A stretch of 64,000 bases of DNA, taken from NCBI GenBank assembly GCA_013398175.1, contig VZRZ01008256.1, positions 62,001 to 126,000 of the forward strand, in the 5' to 3' direction. This document shows, piece by piece, positions 1-13,114 of the stretch. The translations under genes and the position numbers were made by a program. This stretch comes from Climacteris rufus (Eukaryota; Chordata; Aves; Passeriformes; Climacteridae). The notes beneath the pieces were generated by a model. That model was not told the origin of the DNA. It saw only the letters and a program-made list of their open reading frames with translations, and ran no database searches. Position 1 is the first letter of the stretch, and every line of letters begins with the position of its first letter.

Positions 1-3000
1 GATTCCCTTTTTGCACACCCCAGATGCTGGATAAACAAGGTCTTGCCTGTGTACGTTTCAGTGATGCCAACTGCCTTCATTAAAGTGCCTCAGTGGCCAT
101 ATGGAATACACCCCAGGAAGGCACAATCCCTGTGTTAGGGAAGGAAAAAATCTCTAATGACACGGTACTAAGAAGAGGAGAGGAGATATGCTGTATTAAA
201 GCCTTTAGTTAGCTTTCATACATTTAGCACTTCACTGTTGCTTAATATATCTGGTTCATAAGACAAAATGCAGGTCTAGAACTACCCTCTGTAAGGCTCA
301 TCACTTTTGATGAGGACAGAATATAGCAGATAACTAAAAAAACCTGACATTTGAAAAAAATACACAGTGTAAGTTCTATTAAATTCTCTGCAGCACCTGC
401 ATGCACTAGGATTTCAGCTACCTAAGTCTCAGAAAGCCTCTGCCAGTGATGTTCCTTTATCTTTCATTTGGGTCTGAACAAGCTGCCTAGAGAGATCTTC
501 CCATCATAACATCTTTTCTATATTTAATGAAGAATTTCCTTCTGTTTATAGGGGACACTCTAAACACACCAGACCCTCTCTCAACTGTCTTTTTTCCCCA
601 AACAACACATGTTAAATGATCTTCATCTTTCTGCTGTGAAACCTGTGAGCTATAGGCAGCTTGTCAAAGTCCTTTTTCTTGCTGCCTGAGAGGAGTCATG
701 GAGGGTCACAGTTAATAGAGGAATCCTTCTCAATTAGACACCAGCTGTCTGAAGTGATGCTGTGACACTGCAGTCTTTCAATCATCAGATGAAGGTGACA
801 GGTCTGACAGCATCAAATTTAAAGACATGGCGTGCATTTTCCTTTCCGTGGACCAATTCTTGCACAAAAGAGGTTGCAGGTTGTAAATTATTACCTAGAA
901 GCTTTGTCAAGAGCTGTGAAGTTCTTTTCTTTTCTTTCTTTCTTTTTTTTTTTTTTGAGTGAGTGCTGTTCTTTGACTTTCTGCATGACTTTTGATTTTC
1001 CATAGGAAAAAAAAAGAAACATAACACTGAGAAAGTGAAGCTCTTTAAATGTGCAAACTTTACTAGTAGAACCTGTTCAGCTGAGATGGCTCACATGGAA
1101 CTGTATGCAGGCTCGTTATCCAGCTCAGACTGTCTCCAACACTTCAGCTCAGGTTCCTTTTTTGGCCCTTATCTAGCACCCTGCTCCTGCAGTGTGTACA
1201 TTCCCTGATAAAACCAGCTTTAAATTGAAGATTAATACCATCTGGGTCTGATCCTGAATGATTCTGTGGTGATTTTCAGGTTTTAACCTTTTAAATGGTA
1301 TAGTTATCTTCTTCCCATGGTCTTCCTAAAAGTGACATCTTTTAAAACTGCTGCATCTTCAGTGCTGTACCATCCTCTAAATACCACATTTGAGAGGCGT
1401 TACTGTCTCTCTTGGCCTGCAGGCCCCAAATACAAGTATATATCTGAATATTTACCTTTTTTGTTCTCTGTCTCACTGTAAGCCCTTTTTCTCTCTGTTA
1501 GCTGCTGTTTCTCCCTCTTTATATCTGTATTATAGGCTTTCTAGAGAGTGTTTTCTTAATCTGCCCCTGTGTCCTGCTTATTTCTTCTATCTCCCAGAGT
1601 GCATTTTATATTTATCTGCAGTAAAATGCAGTGGACAGCTTTAACCTCATTTTCAAAGCAATTTCTGCTTTTCAAAAGGTTAAATCTTTTCCCACTTTTC
1701 TTCACATTTCTTTGAAGCATCATCATGGACTCCCTACAGTAACTTATCATTTCACAAGCAAAGACAGAAGTAAGATTTGGTACAGAAAAAAAACTATGCT
1801 GCTGTTTCTGTAGAAAAAGAGAAGCCTGAGACAATTTTCCTTTAACGAAAAACCAACAAAAGCAATTTTCTTTATCTTTTCCTTTAACTTTCCACAGACA
1901 CGTAATAAACCCAGAGTTCAAAGTGATGAATAACAAATACCTAGAGGAATGGTGTGGAACAGTGGTTCGATATTCTCACTCTCATTACTACTACTGGAGA
2001 GAGATCCTATTTCAGGACCATCCTCATCTTTCTCAGTGGGTGGCTCGCCAAATTTCTCATTCTGTGCATGAGTGGTGAGCTGAGGGGCCAATTCTTGCTG
2101 CTCTCTGGACCTTGGCCTGAGGACTACTACCCTGCTGAATGCATCGGTAAACCTGAAAGAGCTCAAGCCAGCCTTTAAATCAGATCATACTGATCCAGAC
2201 TATCCCTTTGCTCTTTCCACTCCTCTGTGGTTTCTGAAGACAGGGCTGTGTCCTGTTTGCAAGGCAAGACATGGTAACAGTAGGGGGTTTTTATTCCCTT
2301 CCACTGAAAACCAGGATCTCTGTAATACTAGATCTCAATGTTTAGACTAGCTCAGATCCCTTTTCCTCCTTCTTTAGCCGCTCATATTTTATAAACAATT
2401 TTATTTTTAAATCAACAAGTATGCCTTCTCCCTAGAGATACTATTATAAAATCAACCTTATTAGGGACAAGAACTCAGTTTTAGGACTAAGAGAGAGAAG
2501 AGAAAAAAAAGATAATCAGAAAAAAGTTGTACTTCTCTCCACACCCAATTAGTATTAAGATCTTGCAACTACAGAAAAAATGTGAAGGTATACAATCCTT
2601 CCAATCTCATAATTCTAAGATATCCTCCTTTAAACAGCAATTTTCCTCTAGTTAACACTGAATCTGGCATAATATAAATATTATCTCTTCACTGCATAAC
2701 GTGCAACAACACCACATGTTATTAGCTGAAGCCCTGAGTATATGTTCTGCTTTGTACTTGTTCTGAGTATAATGTTCTGCTTTGCCATCACTTGTCACTT
2801 TGGATTTTGTTGTTGCTTTGCTAGGAATCAACTGTGTCAGATTTTACAAGAAATGGCTGAGCTCTTTTGTACCCTTTTTGTACTTCATTCATTTCTGACT
2901 ACTTGTTGATTTGAAACAAGGCTGCACCTAAATTCCCAGACACATTAACAAACAGCAGGCTGTTTCTTCACCTGTAACACATGGGGCTGGGGCTGTTGTT

Positions 3001-4199
3001 CACTGTTCCCTGCTGGACCCAAGAAACCCCTGGCTCAGTGGATGCTCATTCTCCTCCTTCGCCTTCTCTGATTCCAGAGTCTGTAAAACACAGTCCCATT
3101 CTCTGCATTTGCAATCAAGCAACCCCTCAGCCCCCACGCTTTGCCTTTTCATGTAGCCGAGCCCTGTCACGCAGTAACTGGAGAAAATACAGCTTTCCAG
3201 CTTCATTTATAATTGGCACAGGGCCTGAATGATTTCCTGATAGAGCCATTGGCCTGGGACCACCTATAGGACAAAGGCCCTTTTGATGCCATTAATGCTT
3301 TCCAGCCTGGCAGATTTACTCAATTACTCGCTGTCTGGCTGGGGTCCATCAGCTGGTGCTGTGCTGTCACTGCGACATCAGACTTGAGGGGACAACATGT
3401 ACCCCACCCAAAGATGAAATGCCACAGTTCAGAGCTGGGCTCTGGCTTGAACTATACCTCTTGAAGAAAGAGCTGGGCACTTGCCGGGCCATGTTAGAGA
3501 TGGTGCCTGTCCACCTATTCCCTGGCAAGGCTGGGGAGCTTGGTAAGAGACAGTGATGCCTGTCATTTTCCTTTGCTGTTGGTTATCAGTCCAGCAGAGC
3601 CCCAGTTTCCCCTGAAGACAAAAGTTAGCTCTGGGAAGACAGAGGTGCCCTCACATATCCTCCTGCCACTTTTCTTCCCTCTGGTTCTTAATTTTGGGGA
3701 AATTTCCAGAAATTGCAGTGACACTTATCCTCACTTCTCACCCATCTCCTGTTCACCAGAAAGCCTGCAAGTGCCCCACAAACCTTTGGATTGCTGTTTG
3801 CCCAGCGGGGCTCGCACAGCCCTAAGAAGGCAGAGTCATCTTCCTCTCCTGGGATCTTCAAAAGGGCTGTGACCCCAGGATGGTGGCTGGGACTGTCAGC
3901 TTTTAATTCCCACCCTGCTAAAGACATGAATCAAGTGGCACAAAGGATAATCTCTGTCTACCACTGATGCCAGTCGCACCGCTCACATCAAGCTACTGGA
4001 GCTTGCCACTGAACTCTCTGGAAACTTAGATCAGAAGCTACAAGTCCAGCTCAGTATCAACCCATGCTATTTGAAATATGATAATAAAATACTTGATATT
4101 TTCATTAATACTGCTGGCTTCTACTGCCGTATGCACAGCTCACGGAGGCGTCAAATCCCTCAGGCTCTAAAGCAGGAAGAGCAGCGCTGTGAGGCTGGC

Positions 4200-4450
4200 C
4201 AGGTGTCTGAGGCCCCAACCCAGCGTTACAGCAGCGCGGGGACGGCTGTGAGGCGGGGTGCGCTCCGCCGGGCCGCGCCGCCCCCTGCTGCCCGCCCGCC
4301 GCGCCGCAGCCGCGCTCGCCGCTCCCTCCCGCGCAGCTTTCCGCCTCCCCGGCAGGGACAGGGTCTGCGCTGCTCCCCAGCAGCCCGCCGGAAACAACGC
4401 GCGCTGGCCCTGGGGCACAAGCCACCGAAGCGTTTGAGGCTTCCTCGGTC
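4200..4450. promoter_or_regulatory. Isolated CpG island inside GALNTL6 intron
   Basis: By hand count, about 33 CpG dinucleotides fall in roughly 230 bases between about 4223 and 4447, surrounded by AT-rich DNA nearly free of CpG. It includes a perfect GC box (CCCGCCC at 4291-4297, an Sp1/KLF-type site on the minus strand) and dense CGCG runs. In vertebrates such islands usually mark promoters or poised elements protected from methylation. No obvious first exon with a strong donor was visible on either strand, so it could be an unannotated or antisense transcript start, an intragenic enhancer, or an orphan island. The sequence feature is certain; the function is inferred. Confidence 0.7.
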
Positions 4451-5503
4451 TGGTTCTGGGATCTGAGGAGCTGGCTGGTTGAACTCCTTCGTGCTGCCTT
4501 CACAAGCTGATTCTAATGAAGCCACATCTCGTCCTTAGAGCTTTATATCCAGTCTGATCCCAAACGTTGCAGTGCCCTGGCGTATGCTGAAACTCGAATT
4601 CCTCCCTAACATCCTTCTCCTTTTGTGTCATTTCCCCTTTGTCCAAGCCTTTACTCTTTTAAAGGATATGTCAAGTCTCCCTTTTCTCTGCTAACATTTT
4701 TCTTCTCTCATTTTTTCATCCAACTTTTTTTCCCTCCTTTCTCATCTCTGGCAGCACTCCCTCCCTTCTTGAGGAGGGTTTGGAGCTTTTAAGGTTTGCA
4801 TATTTTAAAGTCAGAGAACACCGTGATAGTCTATTCTGGACCCTACAACTTCCTTCAGTTAACTCCTTGAATTACTGGATGTCTTTCAGAAACCAAACAG
4901 AATAATATTTATCTAGTCTTGGCATCATGTCCCCGGGCAGTATCTTTGGCAGCTATCTGAAGCTATCTTTTTTGCCATGTTGGCACTTACCTAAATGGAG
5001 ATCATCCTTCAGCTTCTCTGTTTCATGCACTTGCCCCTCTCATCCTGCATTTCTCAGTACCCTCAGAGCATGATTTCTTGACCTCAGCACTTCAAATAGC
5101 CCTCAGAACTCCCCTCTCCTCAGATTTTAAGTGTTTACAAAAATGCCATGTGTGACTGCCAGGTCAATATTTCTCCTCAGCATTGGGACCTTTTCCTGTG
5201 AAAGACATGCTCACTAAATTTGCTAATAAATGGTTAGGTTGTACTTTTCGTCTAGATTCTCTTTGCTCACATTGGTCAGACCCACAGCCTGTGGGTCATG
5301 ATCCCTCTCCTATGGCACTCACATGGAGTAAAAATCAGAACTCTTTTCCTCCATACTCCTGAGAGCTAACGTTTTTCTACCTAACCAACCTATATAAAAG
5401 CCTTTTTTTTGAGTCTTTGTAATTAATTGTCTTTTGAAATGCTTTTTTGCTTGCTTTTACCCACTTATTGCACTAACACCTCATATTTGTTTAACTGCTT
5501 ATT

Positions 5504-5613
5504 GAGATCAAAGCATAAAAGCAGACAATGACTAGACCTTTTTAAGCCCAGGTACAATGAGATCAAAGCATAAAAGCAGACAATGACTAGACCTTTTTAA
5601 GCCCATGTACAAT
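5504..5613. repeat. 55-bp tandem duplication (2 copies)
   Basis: The copies at 5504-5558 and 5559-5613 begin GAGATCAAAGCATAAAAGC and end TACAAT. They differ at one base (CCAGGTAC versus CCATGTAC). Such high identity indicates a recent local duplication or a variable-number repeat. Confidence 0.95.
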
Positions 5614-5937
5614 ATTTAAAATATTTTCAGGTAACTCAACCAAAATCAGCATGTTTTCATGACACAGTGGGGGACAATGGGGCATCAAAAAGCTCTGTGG
5701 GCATTGCGATTCCTTTTGGAAATTAAGACAGCCCAGGTGACTGTTGGAATTTCTAAGGTTATGTTAAGGAGTACTTTGTAAAAGCCATCAAAGCCACTAA
5801 GGTCAGTAATAATTCACAAATTATTTCTACAGTCTGTTTTACCTTAAGGAAAGGAGAAGCCCTCAGAAAAATGTTTAAAAAATGAAAAAGAGAAGCAACA
5901 ATTTTACCCTGATTTTCTCTTTCTGCCATTAATATAC

Positions 5938-6054
5938 CTGTTCATGTGACCATGTTCGTTCTGAGCCATCCTTCACACAGATGTCCAGCCTCAGCTCAGT
6001 CCCCGTGGCTCCGTGTTTACTGTCCACACAGAGGTTGGCTGCCACATTTCGAAT
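5938..6054 (-). CDS. GALNTL6: GALNTL6 internal exon, start of ricin-type lectin domain
   Basis: This exon has 39 codons in phase 0, with acceptor GGTTTTGCAG and donor CAG/gtatat on the minus strand. The peptide begins IRNVAANLCVDSKHGATG and ends GSERTWSHEQ. This is the first (alpha) repeat of the C-terminal ricin B-type lectin domain. LCVD corresponds to the CLD signature and is followed by a second Cys in LRLDIC. In this family the lectin domain binds existing GalNAc residues and steers the enzyme along partly glycosylated substrates. It joins the upstream exon's WGE in frame. The next exon, expected to start near LFTFGWRE, was not found between 1 and 5937, so the gene continues beyond the window. 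The exon is too short for an ATG-based open-frame search and was recognised from the peptide and splice sites. Confidence 0.95.
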
Positions 6055-6552
6055 CTGCAAAACCAAGCAGCAACATTGCACGTTAAACTGGGCTGCAGAA
6101 TAAAGCTTTCAATGCCAGGGTTAGAAGTTTAGCTCTGAAGGGCTTGAGATTGACCGGTTAGTACAGTTACATAAAACTGGTAGGAATTACTTTTTAGAGA
6201 GCCATGTCCTACTCATGAACTACTCTTTTTAGGAGCAGCTTCAGAAACACCAAAGTTTGAAATATGCTGCTTAACAAATGAAAGGTAGGTCCTATGAAAT
6301 ATCTTCCTGCAAAAAAATGAAGAGAAAAAAAGTCTGAAAAGTTCAAAGCTTGTCTGACTGTTTCTTTCACCCTATGAGAGCAAGAGAGATCAACAGCATT
6401 AGAAGGAACTGATTTCTGAATGTGTCTCTCCCTGGCACTGGAGGAATATACATTAAAAACTCAGGCACACCTTGTTCCAATCCTTGTTCTTACTTTGACA
6501 CAATAACATCATTGTAGATCAGGTCACACATTACTCCCTGAAGTGCATAAAA

Positions 6553-6630
6553 TTAAAAAGTACCTAATAAATCTGTACTGAAACTTAGGCTTTTAAAAAG
6601 TACTTAAATCTGTACTGAAACTTAAGCTTA
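6553..6630. repeat. Imperfect ~40-bp tandem duplication
   Basis: AAATCTGTACTGAAACTTA appears twice, each time preceded by AAAAAGTAC (from about 6555 and 6595). The second copy has a small deletion (TACCTAATAAATC versus TACTTAAATC) and AGG changed to AAG after ACTTA. It looks like an older local duplication. Confidence 0.85.
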
Positions 6631-8125
6631 CCCATGGAGGTTCCTTCTGCATGCCTGCTGCGAACACTGCAGTGTAACTTCTTAAAAGGAAGATATCCTT
6701 TCTGAGGCTGAAGCAACTGAGTAATAATTAATCTGTGACTACCAACCGTAGCAGTTATGTACTACTGCTACCACGTGTATTTTCTTTGAAACACTGGGTT
6801 GAAAAGTAGATTTGCTCACTGCCACCAAATAGAGCAAAATCCTAATTTTGTTTCGCAAATACATGCATATTTCTCCCTCGGTACCTTAGTTGGGCTAGTT
6901 AAAAAATCCTTTAGACATCTCCATAATGAAAAGTATTTTCATTTATGTCAATGTGATAAAGGGAAACTGAGTGCACATGTGCACATGCCTGCATGGAAGC
7001 ACACAGAAATTCTGTATGAGTAATATATACAAAACAGGTGCGTATTTTGTCATTCTGGATGTTACTTTGATCCTTATTTTTAAAAAAGCTAGATGCTGAA
7101 TGGAGATACAATTGAGTAGTCATTTGTGTTTTTTCATGAAAAATACTTTAGAAGTCACTGTTGTTGCCATACTAAGCTAGATAAATGCACACATCGCCAA
7201 TGCATACCTTGCGCACATCCCAAGGATGGAAAACTTGTCAACATTGCACAAAACATTCCAAGGAGGGGAAATCCTCCTGCATGCAAGACACATGCCAGAT
7301 CTACTCTGCTTTTTCTGATTCTAGAGGAGTGGGATCAAGTCTATTAACCATGACCAAGAAAGACTTACATAGATGGGAAAGTACCAGGTAGTGGAGAAAA
7401 TGTAAAACCTGTCACCTTCAGGAAAGGTCTTAGGGGTGCATTTATTCAGCCTAGAAAAGAACAGACTAGGCAAAATATGGGGGAACATCAGTTTGAGCAA
7501 CTGCCTCCAGGAACTTTTGATCCTTCACTAGAGCTCAGGGAAGCATTTTTTTAAAACTTGGACAAGCCCAGTCCTAGGATATTTTTTCTTTTTTCAATAC
7601 AATAAAAATTGCTAAAGATGAGGCAAAACACTAGCTGTTCATACACACAACCAGATGCAGAAACTCAGCACTGGGCAGCCCCACAGTAAAAATGATGAAG
7701 GGTAATTAGTTCTCAACAACCTTCATTTTCACATCACCCAGCAAAAGAGGCAGGAAAGAATAATGAGGGGAATAGAATTTAATGTCGTATTTTTAAACTT
7801 TCATGCAAAATACCTACTCAAAGTATAATTTTTTTTTTTTTGAGAATGTTCAATCATTTCTCAAGGCACTTAAATTTCTATTGTATAGATAAAGATTTCT
7901 GGTCTAATAGAAAATTAAATGATACATCAGTTCAGTTCTTAAGAGTACGCAAGTTAATTAAAATGGAACTGCTAACAATTGCTATTAATAATTTATTTAT
8001 GCGATTCAGAATTATAAAATGACAGTGAATACACTCCACATCCAATTAATGCTTATTACATTAAAAGGCTTTCATAATTTTGTCTTGATGGTATCACTCC
8101 ATCCCAGTCTCAGTTTTTGGACTGC

Positions 8126-8236
8126 TCAGTGTTCAGTCCATTTCCAGAAAAGGTTTGAGCTGAAGTTACATTTAGTTCAGTGTTCAGTGTTCAGTCCATT
8201 TCCAGAAAAGGTTTGAGCTGAAGTTACATTTAGTTC
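8126..8236. repeat. 53-bp direct duplication, 58-bp period
   Basis: 8126-8178 is repeated at 8184-8236 with no difference seen. Both begin TCAGTGTTCAGTCC and end ACATTTAGTTC, with 5 extra bases between the copies. The junction region is itself a CAGTGTT repeat, which suggests slippage or recombination at short homology. Confidence 0.93.
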
Positions 8237-11200
8237 CTTCACTGCTGGAATCTGCCTCACATTCTTTATTTCCTCTCCTCTTCCCTCTCTCCTGGCTTGA
8301 ATTAGTTTTTCCTCTGGTTTGTTGCAGCTTACATGTTAGCTCATCCTTTTTTTTTGTTTCATCCTGTCAGCTGCAGAGGGGTTGTGGTTTGATTTTTGTT
8401 TTCTTTTTGTAATAAGGCATTTCAGTCAAGTCTGTGCTTTTGTTCTCTGGCACTTCTGTGTGGCCTTGGCAGTTGCTAGAAACTGAACTGAGCCATCATG
8501 CCAGAGCCAGAGCCACAGGGAACATTCTGCCAAGCATCAGCACCACAGCCTGAAAATCCCCTAAGATGCTTCCACAGACAAAGGCAGGAAAGCAGAAGCA
8601 CAGGTTTTTTTTTTTCTCATTTATACACCAATATGCATTTGAACTGTCTTTTCTCCAGTCACACAGCACAATGGATTTAGGGCTTTTGAGGCTGTGAGTT
8701 ACAACTAGAGAACAAATAGCTAGTGATCCTAACATGTTTCCAGCATTGCTATTTGTGCAATTGTAGAGACGGGGGATGAACAGGAGACAGATTTTATCAG
8801 CCATGCAGGTAGGGCATTGACACGCTACATACAAAGCTTATTTGCTCAACCTTAAATGCCAACATTTGTACACACAAATAAGCATACAGGAAAAGCATGC
8901 TTCCAAGGACTTCAATGTACGGACTGACAAGGATGGTTAATGGCTGTTTCAGAATTAAACACATTCTGACAAAAGTACACTGTAAGACATTATACATGCT
9001 TAGTTCTTGAAATGCCATCTTAGCTCACTTTGGGACTCTGGGCGCTGTAGTCCTTACAGAGAGCAGATGAGGTGTAGAGCATAGAGAATACAGCTTCCCA
9101 GGGCCCAGCAGTTATATTGACCAATACTCTTTGATAATTCTAAAACTCTACAACTTTTCACAGGCAAATGAGTTCCTGCAAGACTTGCTATTGAGGTAGT
9201 GGGTGATGTCCTGACTCCTGCAGCCTTGCCCTGCCTACACTGGAGCCAGGCTGTCACCCAGGTACATTTCAGCCTTCCTGGGGCCAGAGAGGGGTGAGCT
9301 GGAGAGGGAGAGGCCAACTTCCAGGGGTTCTGGGAGCTGCCCTGCATGCTCGTCATGAGGTGAAACTGTCTGTGCCAAAAGCAAAATGTGGGAAAGTGTG
9401 GCAATCTAAAGACAACTGTATGTTCAATATCTGTGAATGATGAGTGTGGAGCTGGTGTTGGGACTTTCCTTAGGGTGCCCCAATACAGCAACAAGAGAGG
9501 AACCTTGTACTTTCCGTACATCTGATTTAATGCCTTGAATAAGAAAGTATCTGTAACTCTTAGTAGACTTCAGCAATATTCATTTATGTTACCTTTTTTT
9601 TTGAAGCAGCACTTAGAGCCAGTTTTAGTGCACTGCTTACAATCTCAGATAACCCGAAGGCCACCAACATCTGTGGATCAAATATGGAAAAAATGAGCTA
9701 CCTCTCCTGTCAACTGATACACAGTCATTTTAGAAGTATTTATCCTTTTTGTGAGCCATAAAAAAGGGAAAGTCAAAGGTAAAGAAGTCAAACACTGTCT
9801 AAGACCTCACTAAAGACAAGGGGGCTCTTATTCAGTGTGACACTGATCCTGATAAAAGAATTTGAACAGTCCAGCTGTGTAGCACTCGGTCTGTGCAGGG
9901 TGGGGTTATATTGCTTTTATACAACAGATGTGTGACGCTGGGCTCAGATTGACTCATTAAGGGTATGAGGATGACACACTTTAGAAAAAAGAAAATTGAA
10001 AGAGAATTTAGTGAGTTCTTAGGCTTTTATCTTTTTTCCAATGTGCTACTTGACTTTATGTGTGACATTTCCATGTCAGTGTTGTAAAACAGTTTTGTAA
10101 AACCCGTGAGTTTGGGGCCAAGAAAGGAGTATTTTCAGGTCTTACAGCTTAGCACTGCTGCAGTGACTGAGATGCTTCCTCATCACTCAAGTTCGTGTAA
10201 CAGCAAGTGAAACCAAACTTAAATAACTTCCTTTTGACTGACTAAAACAACTTTTTTTGTATCACCTTGCCTATAGGACTCATGAAATATAAAGTAAATG
10301 ACTATGTCTGACATTATATGATTGATTTACTGTAAAATGTGCTTTCTAAGATAGTGGAAGCTGTGATATCTGCACAATATATTAATGTTGGATCACAGCT
10401 TGTAGATTCATGAGTACTTTGTAAGAAAACATTTGGTGTCCAATTCACACCTATTGTTTTAGGTAGTAGGATTTCAAAGACACATCACAAATAAATTATT
10501 CTGCCTTAGAAAGAGCATGGGATGGGTATCACTGTTTTCAACTGGTACCATACTTTCCAATATATTCAAAAGAATAAGAACAAAACCTAATTGAAAACTT
10601 TCCTCTTTTCCAAAGTGGGAAGGAGTAGCGGTATCTCACTCAAACACAAAACTGACAGTCTCACTAACCTTAATCTGTCTGGATTTGCTGTTACATTCCT
10701 TTATTGCACATATTTCAGATTTTACAAGGCAGAACAGATTATCAAGGGAATGTACACCCTGCCAGTAACAAGGACAAAAGGCACAAACACACAGAAGAGA
10801 TAAGGCCATGACAAGTGTAGCAAAAAAGATTGCTTTTTGTTTTCCAAATGCCCTTCTTTTCTATCATAAACAGATGCTGTCAAGAAATGTAAGAGTCAGA
10901 TTTTAAATAAATGTGTTTGCAGAAAAAGAGGAGTTGAGCAGAGGCTGTTTATGAGACGTCTGCTTTCACACCACATGCTTTTACTAGCTAGATATCAAAA
11001 TAGTGAAGCCAAAATTGTCTAAGTACCTCATTGTTTACTCTTTCTCAGACTGGCATAGGCAAACAGATGTAAAGTATTTCCAAATGGAAGCAGAGAGGGT
11101 ACTAAATGACAGTCAGTGTTGGCACAGACTTCTGGTGCGTATAATCAGCAAGGTTTCCAGAGTTGCTGGATTCCTACACACCAGTAACATTACAGTCTAC

Positions 11201-13114
11201 TTCCCTCTTTCAGCTTCTGACAGCCATTGACCTTCAAGTTTTTCAAGTTCCTTGCAAGTGCCAACAAATTAATTAAAACTGCACAGGAATGTGACAGTCT
11301 CAGGAAAAACTAGAGTAGTAGGGCTGAAAGTTCTCTTATTATTTTAGAGAAAGTATATTTAGAGGAAAAATAAAGTATTTGGTCTTCATGTCCTTCCTAA
11401 GAACCTAGTAAGTGCTTTTAAGGTACAGATTTGACACCACTGATACAATCTTTGATTAACTTTTAAAAATACTTGGTTTTATGTAAAGGTTATATTAATA
11501 TTGCTGTGAAAAGAACGAACACCTGAATCACAAGCTCCTCCTCTTAGACCCTCTTGATTGAGTTAAGGATGGCCCAGCTGACCAGAGGATCACACATCTC
11601 CGGATCACAGTCCTCCAAGGACACACATGTACACATGTGGAAGACAGTAAAGGAAGACTACAGTAACAGCCACACAAACCTGATCCAGCCTGACTTCTAC
11701 TGAAAAATTCCTTACCTCTTGACACACATTAATCTCAAAGTGTGAGCAGCAGCACCAAAAAGAAGAAACTTTAACAACAAAGGAATTCATTACTGTCAAG
11801 AAGTAGCAAACAATAAGACACATATACATTGGAGTTCTTTTGAACATGTGTAACTGACAGTTATAAAGAAGAATTAAGGACTGCTAGTGCCCTAGAAAGT
11901 TATTTTAAAGATCTCACTATGAGATAATTTGCTTTTCTAAAAAGAAATTCTGGAGAATAGTAGAGGCACCTATGTTTGGAAATCTATGGTCCAGTCTTAA
12001 CCACTGAGAATACGCATAGTTGTGTTTGATCTTATCAAATGTTTGGTCAAAGTTTCAACTTCATCCTTTGGTTTCAAATATGAAAGTTAATTGTCTGAGA
12101 CCCCCCAGAACATGTCCTGAAAAGTCAGAGAAGGCTAGAAGACACGGTACAGATATTCCTATGTTTTTTAAAAAGCTAGCACAATACACTGGGAGAGTGA
12201 AGCCTTCTTTACAGAGCTTAATGAACTGAGAGGAAAAAGCCCTCTGCACACCACCGTTCCATGGAGTGAAGCTGCTGTAGTTCTTAGGGGTAAAGGCCAC
12301 AGCAATTTTTCAGTGCAACTACGGAAGTAATTTCCTTTCCCTGCACTCCTTGTGTTCTCGTTTCTTCTGCACAAAACAAACTGTCAAAGCAAGGTGTACT
12401 ACAGCTCTGCTCTTCAGAGAGGTCTGAATGCAGAACATCTTTGATCACAGGTGGAGATTTCCAGCTGGCTGTTTGCTCACCCCCTACTCTGAAGTGATGT
12501 TCAGACATTGGCTTCTCTTTTGTGGTCTCTCCCTCCCCTGATCCATCAATGGAGAAATTGCAGATGTCTGCAACTGGAACTCAGCAATGACAGCACACTC
12601 TACAGAATGCAGACAACAGCTGAGCAAAATCAGTCTTGTCAAAAGGAAAGTATCCAGGCCTCATTTGTCACATTTGCACATGTGAGCAAAATAGAGCAAA
12701 CCTTACTCCACCTGCACAAAATTGTCCTTGTAAGGACAGGATGAGATACACAAGTAGATATGCAAAAAACCCCAAGCATTGACTTTAGACCCCTCCTTTT
12801 TAGCAAAGTGATTCTCTGAATCGAAAATCTTATGACATGCAATAATGAGTGCTACATCCTCTTTTCCTCATTCTTTTCCTCATTTTGCATACATCTGATG
12901 CCCTGTACACACAAAGTTGCAATGAGTTATAAAAGCAACAGTGATAGTTCTAATTCATGACAGTTTCTCATTTTAATGGATAGTTCAGGGATTGTTTCAA
13001 CCACTGTGAATTTCATCAAGAACACTACTTATCAACAGGTTTACTCTGATTTAATAATTTTAATTTCCCCCATTAAAATTTAAATTACTCATTTAAATTT
13101 GATCTATTCCTCAC

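Larger units (their letters stand above)
1..5937 (-). other. GALNTL6: GALNTL6 intron (partial), downstream of the lectin exon
   Basis: This is non-coding sequence between the last visible exon and the window edge. It holds a CpG island near 4.2-4.45 kb, a 55-bp tandem duplication at 5504-5613, and an imperfect 29-bp-period repeat around 2736-2784. The rest is AT-rich unique-looking sequence with short T- and A-runs (for example near 943-956). The open frames, including those of about 100-130 codons around the CpG island, look like chance frames: they are arginine/proline-rich because of GC content and overlap on both strands. I saw no splice-flanked exon here. Confidence 0.75.
6055..13114 (-). 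other. GALNTL6: GALNTL6 intron between linker exon and lectin exon
   Basis: This is a 7.06-kb intron, flanked by GAG/gtgagg at its 5' side (13114) and TTTTGCAG at its 3' side (6055). It contains an imperfect tandem duplication of about 40 bp (6553-6630), a 53-bp duplication (8126-8236) and short homopolymer runs. The open frame of 155 codons at 9054-9521 (minus) has no recognisable domain and no support as a gene. Nothing else could be assigned. Confidence 0.8.

Noticed and set aside
785..1027. Lys-rich minus-strand open frame
   Set aside because: It is produced by a T-rich run on the plus strand (TTTCTTTC…), a low-complexity artefact.
4071..4525. Arg/Pro/Ala-rich open frames on both strands at the CpG island
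   Set aside because: Stops are rare simply because the DNA is GC-rich; the frames overlap on both strands, and no domain or splice context supports them.
9054..9521. 155-codon minus-strand open frame
   Set aside because: No recognisable domain, no splice signals of note and average composition; a chance frame in intron.
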